DNA from: JBIOJM01 sp044450785
Lineage (GTDB): Bacteria > Planctomycetota > Planctomycetia > Isosphaerales > Isosphaeraceae
Assembly: GCA_044450785.1 (NCBI GenBank)
Contig: JBIOJM010000002.1
Span: forward strand, 1 to 64,000
Reading direction: 5' to 3'
Length of the DNA: 64,000 bases
The notes under the pieces are model-generated. The model did no database searches. It was not told the origin of the DNA and saw only the letters and a program-made list of their open reading frames with translations. Both the position numbers and the translations under genes were made by a program. Below, piece after piece: positions 47,203 through 54,100 of this stretch. The stretch's first letter is position 1, and each line of letters starts with the position of its first letter.

Positions 47203-48648
47203 ATGCGACTCGACACGTCCCAGCAGATGCGTACCGAGATGCGCCTTCGGATGGCGCCTCGCATGATCCAATCGATGGAAATTCTGCAACTGCCGGTCAT
47301 GGCATTGCAGGAACGCATCGAGCAAGAGTTGAGCGACAACCCGGTCCTGGAGGACCTGAGGGAGGCTTCTCCGGAGACCGGAGGTGACGAGACGGCGGTT
47401 CCTTCGCTCGAGGAGCCCGCGCCTGAGCCGGAACCCGGCGAATCCGATGGCTTGAGCGGTCTCGACGAGAGCTGGAGCGAGATCTACGACGAAGGGCCGC
47501 GACGGAGTCGGGCCGCTCTCAGCGAAGACTCGGATCGCAAGCAGGAAGCGATGCAGAACATGGCGTCGCGGCCCCGCTCGTTCCATGACGACCTGACCGA
47601 TCAGCTCAGCTTCTTCGACTGCGAGCCGACCGTGCGCGAGGTCGCCGACTACATCATCCACAACCTCGACGATAGAGGTCTCTTCACACTCGATCTCCAG
47701 GACGTGGTTCGCGACTTCAACGGCAGTGCGACCTGGGACCAGGTCGAGGAAGCGCTGCGGACCGTGCAGCGCCTCGATCCGCCCGGCGTCGGCGCCCGCG
47801 ACCTGCGCGAGTGCCTGCTGTTGCAGTTGACGCCGGAGACCCCCTGCCACGACGTGCTCCAGATCCTGATTTCGCAACACTTTGGCGACCTCGAGCACAA
47901 CCGCCTGCCGGCCATCGAGAAAAAGACGGGAATTCCCCTGGAGAAGATCAAGGAAGCTCTCGAACATCTGCGGCGGCTCAACCTTCGTCCCGGGGCGTCG
48001 TTCGACCTGGACAGTTCCCACTATGTCGTCCCCGACCTCATCATCGAGCTTGACGAACAAGGGGCCTACCAGGTCCGGCTGGCCGACGAGCACTCGCCCC
48101 AGTTATCCATCTCGCGGTATTACCAGAAACAGCTTCGGAACAAGGAAACCGATCCGGTGACCCGCGAGTACATCCAGAAGAAGATCCAGTCGGCTCGCTG
48201 GCTGATCGAATCGATCGAGCAGCGGCGGAACACGTTGCTCCGGGTGGCCCGGGCCATCATCGAGCACCAGAAGGACTTCCTGGATAAGGGCCCTGAATTC
48301 ATCGAGCCGCTCAAGATGCAACAGATCGCGGACAAGGTCGGCGTGCATGTCACCACCGTCAGCCGGGCCGTGGACGACAAATGGGCCCAGACCCCGCGGG
48401 GCATCTTCCCGCTCAAGCGCTTCTTCGGCGGGGGAACCACCACGACCGGCGGCGACGAGATCGCCTGGGACACCATCAAGCAGAAACTGCTTGAGATCAT
48501 CGCCAAGGAAAACAAGCTGAGCCCCATGGCCGACGAAGAGATCGTCAAGGAAATGGGCCGTCAGGGACTCAAGGTCGCTCGCCGCACCGTGACCAAGTAC
48601 CGCCAGAGTCTCCTGATCCCATCGAGCCGCCAGCGTAAACAATTCTGA
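47203..48648 (+). CDS. rpoN: RNA polymerase sigma-54 factor
   Basis: 481 aa, ATG start. The N-terminal Q-rich activator region is RMAPRMIQSMEILQLPVMAL, followed by an acidic linker (about residues 50-110). Then come the core-binding region (LRTVQRLDPPGVGARDLREC) and the HTH region with HVTTVSRAVDDKWAQTPRGI. At the C-terminus the diagnostic RpoN box is slightly variant, ARRTVTKYRQSLLIPSSRQR. It directs activator-dependent transcription from -24/-12 promoters. It lies 134 bp after recR with its own likely promoter, and is followed by a hairpin terminator. Confidence 0.97.
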   Translation: MRLDTSQQMRTEMRLRMAPRMIQSMEILQLPVMALQERIEQELSDNPVLEDLREASPETGGDETAVPSLEEPAPEPEPGESDGLSGLDESWSEIYDEGPRRSRAALSEDSDRKQEAMQNMASRPRSFHDDLTDQLSFFDCEPTVREVADYIIHNLDDRGLFTLDLQDVVRDFNGSATWDQVEEALRTVQRLDPPGVGARDLRECLLLQLTPETPCHDVLQILISQHFGDLEHNRLPAIEKKTGIPLEKIKEALEHLRRLNLRPGASFDLDSSHYVVPDLIIELDEQGAYQVRLADEHSPQLSISRYYQKQLRNKETDPVTREYIQKKIQSARWLIESIEQRRNTLLRVARAIIEHQKDFLDKGPEFIEPLKMQQIADKVGVHVTTVSRAVDDKWAQTPRGIFPLKRFFGGGTTTTGGDEIAWDTIKQKLLEIIAKENKLSPMADEEIVKEMGRQGLKVARRTVTKYRQSLLIPSSRQRKQF

Positions 48649-48651
48649 TGT

Positions 48652-48677
48652 GGAGACGCGGCGGACTTTGCGTCTCC
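48652..48677 (+). terminator. Hairpin after rpoN
   Basis: A perfect 8-bp stem, GGAGACGC/GCGTCTCC, with a 10-nt loop starts 4 bp after the rpoN stop. There is no clear U-tract. It sits between convergent rpoN and the Xre gene and may serve both. Confidence 0.5.
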
Positions 48678-48718
48678 GCAAGGAATCTTCCCAGGGGCTC
48701 GGTGCCGGACGCGGTGGC

Positions 48719-49180
48719 TTACGCCGTCGCGGTACTGGCGCGGGGAGGAGCACCGATCGCGATCGCCGCGGTCGCCACGGCGGGCCGGAGCTCGGCGACC
48801 TCCCTGTCGATTTCGATCAACGGCTTGCCGCCGACCAGCCGGCTCATGGCGACCTCGTAGCCCAGGAATCGAATAGTTTCGAGGATCGTCAAGACCTTCG
48901 AGCAGCCGATCTTCTGAGCGACCTCCAGCAGTTTTCGCTCTTCCGGAGTAAGGAGATCCGCCGGTTGAGGAGGTTCGACGTCCACGCTGTCGTCCGCGAG
49001 ATAATCCAGGGTTACGCTCACCGATTTGGCGAGCCGAAATGCGTTGTCCAGTCCCGGGCGCGATTTCCCCTGGAGAATCCGGGAGATCTCCGAGTCGCTC
49101 ACCCGGGACAGGCGGGCGAGCTTCTGCCCGTTCAATCCGTGACGAGTCATCAGCATCTGGAGCTTGTCTTTGAGTGTCAT
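48719..49180 (-). CDS. Xre/Cro-type transcriptional regulator
   Basis: 153 aa, ATG start. The N-terminal HTH_3 domain (residues 5-60) contains MLMTRHGLNGQKLARLSRVS, then DSEISRILQGKSRPGLDNAF and AKSVSVTLDYLADDS. The C-terminal part has a helical segment (LTPEERKLLEVAQKIGCSKV, IRFLGYEVAMSRLVGGKPLI) and an Ala-rich tail. Target genes are unknown. Paired palindromes lie 115-141 bp upstream of the start and may be its own operator. Convergent with rpoN. Confidence 0.85.
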   Translation of the reverse strand: MTLKDKLQMLMTRHGLNGQKLARLSRVSDSEISRILQGKSRPGLDNAFRLAKSVSVTLDYLADDSVDVEPPQPADLLTPEERKLLEVAQKIGCSKVLTILETIRFLGYEVAMSRLVGGKPLIEIDREVAELRPAVATAAIAIGAPPRASTATA

Positions 49181-49294
49181 ATCTCGACCATCAGATCTCT
49201 CCCCGATGCGGGGTTCAGCGGCATTTCAAATCGTCAATAATCTCCCACTCATGAACCACGATCACACGCCCGCGCGATTGCATGAACGGTAAAG

Positions 49295-49321
49295 GCCAAC
49301 GGTTGGCTGGTGTTGGCCAAC
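49295..49321. promoter_or_regulatory. Paired palindromes, candidate operator of the Xre gene
   Basis: GCCAACGGTTGGC (49295-49307, 6-1-6 inverted repeat) and GTTGGCCAAC (49312-49321, perfect palindrome) share the half-site GTTGG/CCAAC, giving four half-sites within 27 bp upstream of the Xre start. The rest of the 298-bp gap (49181-49478) shows no gene. Confidence 0.5.
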
Positions 49322-49478
49322 GAGGGAGAATGATAACTCATCAGCGGCCAGATTCAATTTCAGAATCAAAAAACGGTGGTGAGGGGGCCGGCGGGAGTGT
49401 TCTGAAGTCCGCGCCCGAGGCGCAAGGGCGGCCCCGTCGTGTCGTGACGGGCTGATCTGCCGGGGCTGGAAGCGGCGG

Positions 49479-50486
49479 TCATGACGCGCGCCGGATCACG
49501 TACTGGGCCATGGTGCGCAGCATCGACCTGGCCTCGGATTCAGCCAGGCAATCGAGCGCGTCGACGGCCTGATTGACGTGTTGCTTGGCGCGCTGCCACG
49601 CGTAATCAAGCGCGCCTGTGTTTTCAAGATAGGGCCGAAGCAGCCGTCGCTGATCGGCTCTGGCTTCGGAGAGCAGGCCCCGGACGGCCGTTGCGGTCGC
49701 GGGCTCGACGACTTTCAGGAGGTGGATGACCGGAAGAGTCAGCTTCTGCTTTTCGAGATCGCTCCCGAGGCTCTTGCCGGTGACCCGCTCCTCGCCCCAG
49801 ATATCAAGCACGTCGTCGGCGATCTGGAATGCGATGCCCAGGTTTCGCCCATAGCGGTCCAGGGCGGCGACCGTCGCCTCCGGCGCGCCGGCATAGGAGG
49901 CGCCCAGGCGGCAGGAGACGGCGGTCAGTTCCGCCGTCTTGCCTTCGATGATCGCCAGGTAATCCGTTTCGTCGAGGTCGAGGTTGCCGCGGTGGTGGAC
50001 CTGCCGCATCTCGCCCTCACAGACCTTGTTGGTCGCATGGCCGATCCAGCGGCATGCGCGTGTCGAGTCGAGAGAGGCCGCCAGGTGAAATGCATGTGTG
50101 AACAGATAGTCGCCCAGCAGGACGGCCGTCTCGTTGCCCCATTCGGTATTGACCGTGGCGGCATGCCGCCTGATCACGGCCTCGTCGAGGACATCGTCAT
50201 GCACCAAGGTGGCCGTGTGGATCATCTCGACGACGGCCGCCAGTACGGCGTGGGCCTCGGAAACTCGTCCGCACGCCTGGCCGCAGAGGAGCAGAAGCGC
50301 GGGCCGGAGCCGCTTGCCCTGAAAATCCGCACTGTGATCGACCAGTTGTTGCACGAACGGGAATCGGCTGCCTAACTCGTCCTGAAAAATCCGCTCGGCC
50401 GTGGCCAGGTCCGCCGCGATCGGCGCGTAGAGTCTCGCCAGGCCGTGCCGGCTTTCCGCGGCTTCGAGAACAGGTCGTGACGACAT
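49479..50486 (-). CDS. Polyprenyl diphosphate synthase (trans, long chain)
   Basis: 335 aa from ATG 50486, which has GGGAGAA upstream; a start 8 codons earlier is possible. Isoprenyl synthase signatures: GKRLRPALLLLCGQACG, the first Asp-rich motif MIHTATLVHDDVLDEAVIRR, a GEMRQ segment in the active-site helix, and the second Asp-rich motif AFQIADDVLDIWG followed by GKSLGSDLEKQKLTLPVIHL. It makes the long prenyl chain for menaquinone or undecaprenyl-type lipids; product length cannot be read from sequence alone. It lies 20 bp after moaC on the same strand, likely an operon. Confidence 0.93.
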   Translation of the reverse strand: MSSRPVLEAAESRHGLARLYAPIAADLATAERIFQDELGSRFPFVQQLVDHSADFQGKRLRPALLLLCGQACGRVSEAHAVLAAVVEMIHTATLVHDDVLDEAVIRRHAATVNTEWGNETAVLLGDYLFTHAFHLAASLDSTRACRWIGHATNKVCEGEMRQVHHRGNLDLDETDYLAIIEGKTAELTAVSCRLGASYAGAPEATVAALDRYGRNLGIAFQIADDVLDIWGEERVTGKSLGSDLEKQKLTLPVIHLLKVVEPATATAVRGLLSEARADQRRLLRPYLENTGALDYAWQRAKQHVNQAVDALDCLAESEARSMLRTMAQYVIRRAS

Positions 50487-50506
50487 CCGAGTTTTCTCCC
50501 ACTTCC

Positions 50507-51049
50507 TCACGGTAGAGCCGGTTTTCGCTCATCGCCGGACCCGGACACGCAAGCCGGAGCCGGCGCGGACGATGCCTCGGACCGCCGATAGACCCCGCGA
50601 CGCCCCCCCATTTTCTCCTCGAGCTGAATCGGGCCGATCACCATGCCGCGGTCGACCGACTTGCACATGTCGTAGACCGTCAGCGCGGCCACACTGACCG
50701 CCGTCAGGGCTTCCATCTCCACGCCCGTTCGGCCGTGAACTTTCACGTTGGCCTCGATCTGAATCATGTCCGGCTCGACCGGGTTCAGGGAAAGCTCCAC
50801 GCTATCCAGCCCGAGTGGGTGGCAGAGCGGAATCAACTCACCGGTACGCTTGGCCGCCATGATCCCGGCCAACCGCGCGACCTCCAGCACATCCCCCTTG
50901 ACCAGCCGGCGGTCCCGCACCAATTCCAGCGTCGACGGCTGGAGCCGCACACGGCCGCTGGCCCGCGCCGTCCGCAACGTCACGTCCTTGCCCGTCACGT
51001 CGACCATGCGGCTGGCCCCACCCTCATCGAAGTGCGTCAACTCGCTCAT
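50507..51049 (-). CDS. moaC: Cyclic pyranopterin monophosphate synthase MoaC
   Basis: 180 aa from ATG 51049. All conserved segments are present: GGASRMVDVTGKDVTLRTA, IMAAKRTGELIPLCHPLGLD, VKVHGRTGVEMEALTAVSVA and ALTVYDMCKSVDRGMVI, including the catalytic Lys/Asp and active-site His regions. It converts the MoaA product to cyclic pyranopterin monophosphate in molybdenum cofactor synthesis. The C-terminal ~25 residues (SSAPAPACVSGSGDERK) extend beyond the usual family end. No other moa gene is in the window. Confidence 0.96.
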   Translation of the reverse strand: MSELTHFDEGGASRMVDVTGKDVTLRTARASGRVRLQPSTLELVRDRRLVKGDVLEVARLAGIMAAKRTGELIPLCHPLGLDSVELSLNPVEPDMIQIEANVKVHGRTGVEMEALTAVSVAALTVYDMCKSVDRGMVIGPIQLEEKMGGRRGVYRRSEASSAPAPACVSGSGDERKPALP

Positions 51050-51537
51050 GGCCGAACCCCGGGTTTCGTTCAATTCATTCTGAAAGTATTCTACGAATCG
51101 CCGGCGCGGCGGCTAGGGGGAAGAGGGGAAAGTTTCACAAGTCTTTTGGGGGAAGTGTGTTGTCCAGCTCAGGCGGAGTTCTGCCACGGGTCGAGCACGA
51201 GTGCTCCGCTCGCCTCGAAGCGCCGCGTGGTGCGGGTCATAGCGCGCGGTTCACCACGTCGATTCCCGGTGAGACTCCGGTCCGGCGCTCCGAAACCGTT
51301 CCGAAAGCCCCGAATGGGGGCGATCGTATCGCTTCGGGCGTAAGCCCCGAGGAATCGTTGCGGTCACCGATTCCATTTCCGCCCGTATTTTCCGATGCGG
51401 CCTCTGTCGGGACTCAGGCTCGTTCTCGTGCACCCTGTCAGCTCGCGATTCTCCGTACGGGGAGACCCCTGAGTTCCCGGCACTTTTCGAGCGGCGAGCA
51501 TTTGGCCCCCTGTTTCCTGATTGCGAGGAGGGTTTCC
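51050..51537. other. Intergenic region between divergent moaC and a secreted-protein gene
   Basis: 488 bp with no supported CDS or RNA. The last 15 bp hold a strong ribosome site (GAGGAGG) for the gene at 51538. A TAGAAT box on the minus strand near 51094 could be the moaC -10, but I found no convincing -35. Confidence 0.5.
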
Positions 51538-52200
51538 ATGAGCGAGCGTTCTTTTCATGACGACCCCGGCCCTTCGAGGAAGTTCGGTCCTGAAGTGAAC
51601 CGGCTGGAGAACCGTGCCCTCTTGAGTTCCGTTAGCCCTGTGCTGCCGATCCACTGGCATCCGGGTCTCCCGAGAACGGGTGGCATCAGCGTCCAGAGCG
51701 GCACGGGCGTGTTCATCGGAGTGGGCCAGCCGACAACCAACACGGCGCAGGTCACCGACGACGGCAAGGGCGATGTCGAGGCCGACTGGAACAGCGGCAA
51801 GGTTCACTCGTTCTCGGGCGTCGCGACGACGGTCATCCAGGCCGAGAGGGCCAGGAACAATCAAATCACGTTCCACCTGACCGGTCCCAGGACGGGTCCG
51901 ACCGCCGTCGCGGTCGGCTCGCACCTGCCTGCGGACGTGGCCTCCTCGCGCGAGGTTGGCCACCCCCTGGGCCGAGTAGCCAGGACTAGCGGTGCCGCCG
52001 TTCAGAGCGGCTCGATCCTGACCGTCATCGTCGACCGGCCCACGACCAACGTCGTGCAACTCACCAACAACGGCGGAGGGGCTGTCCAGGTCGAATGGAA
52101 CGGCGGTCACGTCCATTCCTTTTCGGGGATCGAGACGATCGTCGTGGACACCCATAAAGCGACGAAGGACCAGGTCACCCTGACCGATGCGGCGATTTGA
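51538..52200 (+). CDS. Small secreted protein with planctomycete extracellular motif
   Basis: 220 aa from ATG 51538, seven bases after GAGGAGG; longer upstream readings are noncoding. The N-terminus contains FGPEVNRLENRALLSSV, the planctomycete extracellular motif. The mature part has two related ~65-aa halves: IGVGQPTTNTAQVTDDGKGD with WNSGKVHSFSGVATTV, and VDRPTTNVVQLTNNGGGAV with WNGGHVHSFSGIETIV. No known domain recognised. Probably exported; the twofold repeat suggests a small beta-rich module. Confidence 0.75.
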   Translation: MSERSFHDDPGPSRKFGPEVNRLENRALLSSVSPVLPIHWHPGLPRTGGISVQSGTGVFIGVGQPTTNTAQVTDDGKGDVEADWNSGKVHSFSGVATTVIQAERARNNQITFHLTGPRTGPTAVAVGSHLPADVASSREVGHPLGRVARTSGAAVQSGSILTVIVDRPTTNVVQLTNNGGGAVQVEWNGGHVHSFSGIETIVVDTHKATKDQVTLTDAAI

Positions 52201-52574
52201 TTTTCGCCTGGGGTGCCAGACTCAACTCGAGGCTGGCGATCCGGTGTGATCACATGGAGACGGTTCCGACTCGTCTGTGCCTGAGATCGAGCGTGATCGC
52301 ATCTTCAAGGCGAACTCCCTCACACCACCATTGTACCCGTCTCGTCCACGGGAATACCTCACCGAGCGCGCAAAAAGGCGACCGGTAGCACGGGTTCGCT
52401 GCTGGTCGAACGCGAACACTTCGAAGCCAAGTTCCTCCAGCCACTTCTTGACCGCCCGCCGTCCTCCATCGAATCCCTGGCTCTTGAGTGGACCATGGGC
52501 CACACCGGAAATGTGCCTGGCCGGCGGTCAAGCCGCGCTGAACCAACAGGGATTATTTGAGCGCTGGATGCCAC
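52201..52574. other. Spacer before the first TIR-FGE gene
   Basis: 374 bp without a supported gene. A minus-strand frame around 52380-52500 reads AVKKWLEELGFEVFAFDQQR, which could be a protein remnant, but it has no family match or start I trust. Confidence 0.4.
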
Positions 52575-52671
52575 GAGAATCTTGTTGTTGTCCGCACGTC
52601 GAATTGATACGTTCGAACCGTCGCGGGCGGTGCCCGCGGTCGCATGGTGGGACCGATGCGGTGAGGGCCTC

Positions 52672-54000
52672 ATGTCGAAGATCTTCCTCTCCTACCGGCG
52701 CCAGGATTCGATCGGCGTTGCCGGGCGGATCTACGACCGTCTTCGTGCTCACTTCGGCGGCGATGCCGTCTTCATGGACATCGATTCCATTCCCTTCGGT
52801 GAAGACTTCCGGGAACACATCGACTCGGCCGTCGGCCAGTGCGACGTGGTCCTCGCCGTGATCGGAACGAAGTGGGCCGGGGGAACCGACGCTCATCGAC
52901 GGCTCGACGACCCGAGAGACTTTGTCCGGATCGAGCTTGAATCAGCGCTGCATCGGAATCTACCCGTGATCCCGATCCTGGTCGATCGTGCCCCGATGCC
53001 GGGCGAGGCGGACTTGCCTCCCTCGCTCGCCCGCCTGGCCTTTCGCAACGCGATCGATGTGGATCAGGGGCGGGACTTCCACCATCATGTCGACCGGCTC
53101 ATCAAAGGGATCGAATTCCTCTTCCAGAAGTCGTCCGCCGAGACCGCGAAGCCACCTCGCGAGACCACGTTTCGACCGGCGGAGCCCCAATCGTCGCCTT
53201 CGTCGCCGGTGAAAAACCTGACCAATTCTCTCGGCATGACCTTGGTTCGCATCGAGCCCGGCTCGTTCCTGATGGGCTCCTCCAAAGACCAGATCGATCA
53301 TCTGATGCGGGCGTTTCCCGATTCCAAGCGGGAGTGGTTCGACGTCGAGCAGCCCCAGCATACGGTCAAGATCACCCGTCCGTTCTACCTGGGAACCCAC
53401 CAGGTCACGCAGGGCCAGTATCAGGCGGTCATGGGAAACAACCCGAGTCACTTCAAGGGGTCCGATGACCTGCCGGTGGAGAGAGTGTCCTGGCTCGACG
53501 CGGTCGGCTTCTGCAACAAGCTGAGCGGGCGGGAGAAACGGACGCCGTTCTATGGAATCGACGGCAAGAAGGTCACCCTGGTCGGTGGTAACGGCTATCG
53601 CCTTCCGACGGAAGCGGAATGGGAATATGCCTGCCGGGCGACGAGCACGACCCTGTATCCCTTCGGCGATGACGCGAGCATGCTGGGCGAGCATGGGTGG
53701 TCCGCCGGCAACTCCGACAGGAAGACCCATCCAGTCGGCCAGAAGTTGCCGAACGCCTGGGGCCTGTATGATATGCTGGGAAACGTCTGGGAATGGTGTG
53801 CTGATTGGTATGATGGGAAGTACTACGCTTCCTCGCCGCCTGCCGACCCGTCGGGCGCGCCCGAGGCCTCGCACCGGGTCTTCCGGGGCGGTGGCTGGTT
53901 CTACTTCCCGAGGTTCTGCCGGCCGGCGTTCCGCTTCAGGGGCACGCCGGGGTCCCGGTACGGCGACCTGGGGTTCCGCGTGGCCGCAGTCCAGGAATGA
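52672..54000 (+). CDS. TIR - FGE-sulfatase (C-type-lectin fold) protein, DGR-type variable receptor, copy 1
   Basis: 442 aa, ATG after GTGAGGG. The N-terminal TIR domain (1-150) has MSKIFLSYRRQDSIG, the BB-loop region FMDIDSIPFGEDFREHI and DFVRIELESAL, whose Glu is at the position of the NADase catalytic residue. A linker rich in Pro/Ser (150-185) leads to a SUMF1/FGE domain: NSLGMTLVRIEPGSFLMGSS, YRLPTEAEWEYACRAT, AWGLYDMLGNVWEWCADWYD and FRGGGW...LGFRVAAVQE. Residues 408-432 are the variable patch. No signal peptide, so probably cytoplasmic. By analogy with known DGR targets, the variable FGE surface would bind a ligand and the TIR would act as effector or signalling domain. Biological role is inferred. 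Confidence 0.93.
   Translation: MSKIFLSYRRQDSIGVAGRIYDRLRAHFGGDAVFMDIDSIPFGEDFREHIDSAVGQCDVVLAVIGTKWAGGTDAHRRLDDPRDFVRIELESALHRNLPVIPILVDRAPMPGEADLPPSLARLAFRNAIDVDQGRDFHHHVDRLIKGIEFLFQKSSAETAKPPRETTFRPAEPQSSPSSPVKNLTNSLGMTLVRIEPGSFLMGSSKDQIDHLMRAFPDSKREWFDVEQPQHTVKITRPFYLGTHQVTQGQYQAVMGNNPSHFKGSDDLPVERVSWLDAVGFCNKLSGREKRTPFYGIDGKKVTLVGGNGYRLPTEAEWEYACRATSTTLYPFGDDASMLGEHGWSAGNSDRKTHPVGQKLPNAWGLYDMLGNVWEWCADWYDGKYYASSPPADPSGAPEASHRVFRGGGWFYFPRFCRPAFRFRGTPGSRYGDLGFRVAAVQE
53876..53997 (+). other. DGR-type variable region (VR), copy 1
   Basis: Compared with 60888-61009, 20 bases differ across 15 codons between 53893 and 53966. All are at codon positions 1 or 2; third positions and flanking codons are identical. 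Every difference can be explained by mutated adenines of one template; in 15 of 20 sites one copy still has A. It lies at the 3' end of a C-type-lectin-fold domain, the standard VR location. Confidence 0.9.
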
Positions 54001-54032
54001 TCCGGGGACGTAGCCATCGAGCGTAGGCCGGG

Positions 54033-54059
54033 CCGGCGGCGAGGCGGAGCCGACGCCGG
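54033..54059 (+). other. GC hairpin just downstream of VR, copy 1
   Basis: CCGGCGGCG (54033) pairs with CGACGCCGG (to 54059), one mismatch, 9-nt loop. It starts 32 bp past the stop, in the 84-bp block identical to copy 2. DGR targets often carry a hairpin or cruciform here that aids retrohoming. It could also be a terminator, but there is no U-tract. Confidence 0.55.
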
Positions 54060-54100
54060 ACCGTGCCGGAGTGAGATGGCGGAGCCGGTCTTGGTCCCGG

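Larger units (their letters stand above)
52575..54084 (+). repeat. 1.51-kb duplication, copy 1 (TIR-FGE unit)
   Basis: Corresponds to 59587-61096 at a constant offset of 7,012 bp at both ends, at the ATG and at the stop, so there is no net indel over 1,510 bp. It covers 97 bp of leader, the whole CDS and 84 bp of identical 3' flank. Confidence 0.92.

Noticed and set aside
52222..52546. Minus-strand frames before TIR-FGE copy 1 as genes
   Set aside because: No start with a ribosome site and no family. One short stretch looks protein-like, but not enough to call a gene.
54033..54059. Hairpin after TIR-FGE copy 1 as an ordinary terminator
   Set aside because: No U-tract follows, and the same 84-bp block is identical behind copy 2. 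Kept as a DGR-type structural element, with the terminator as the alternative.
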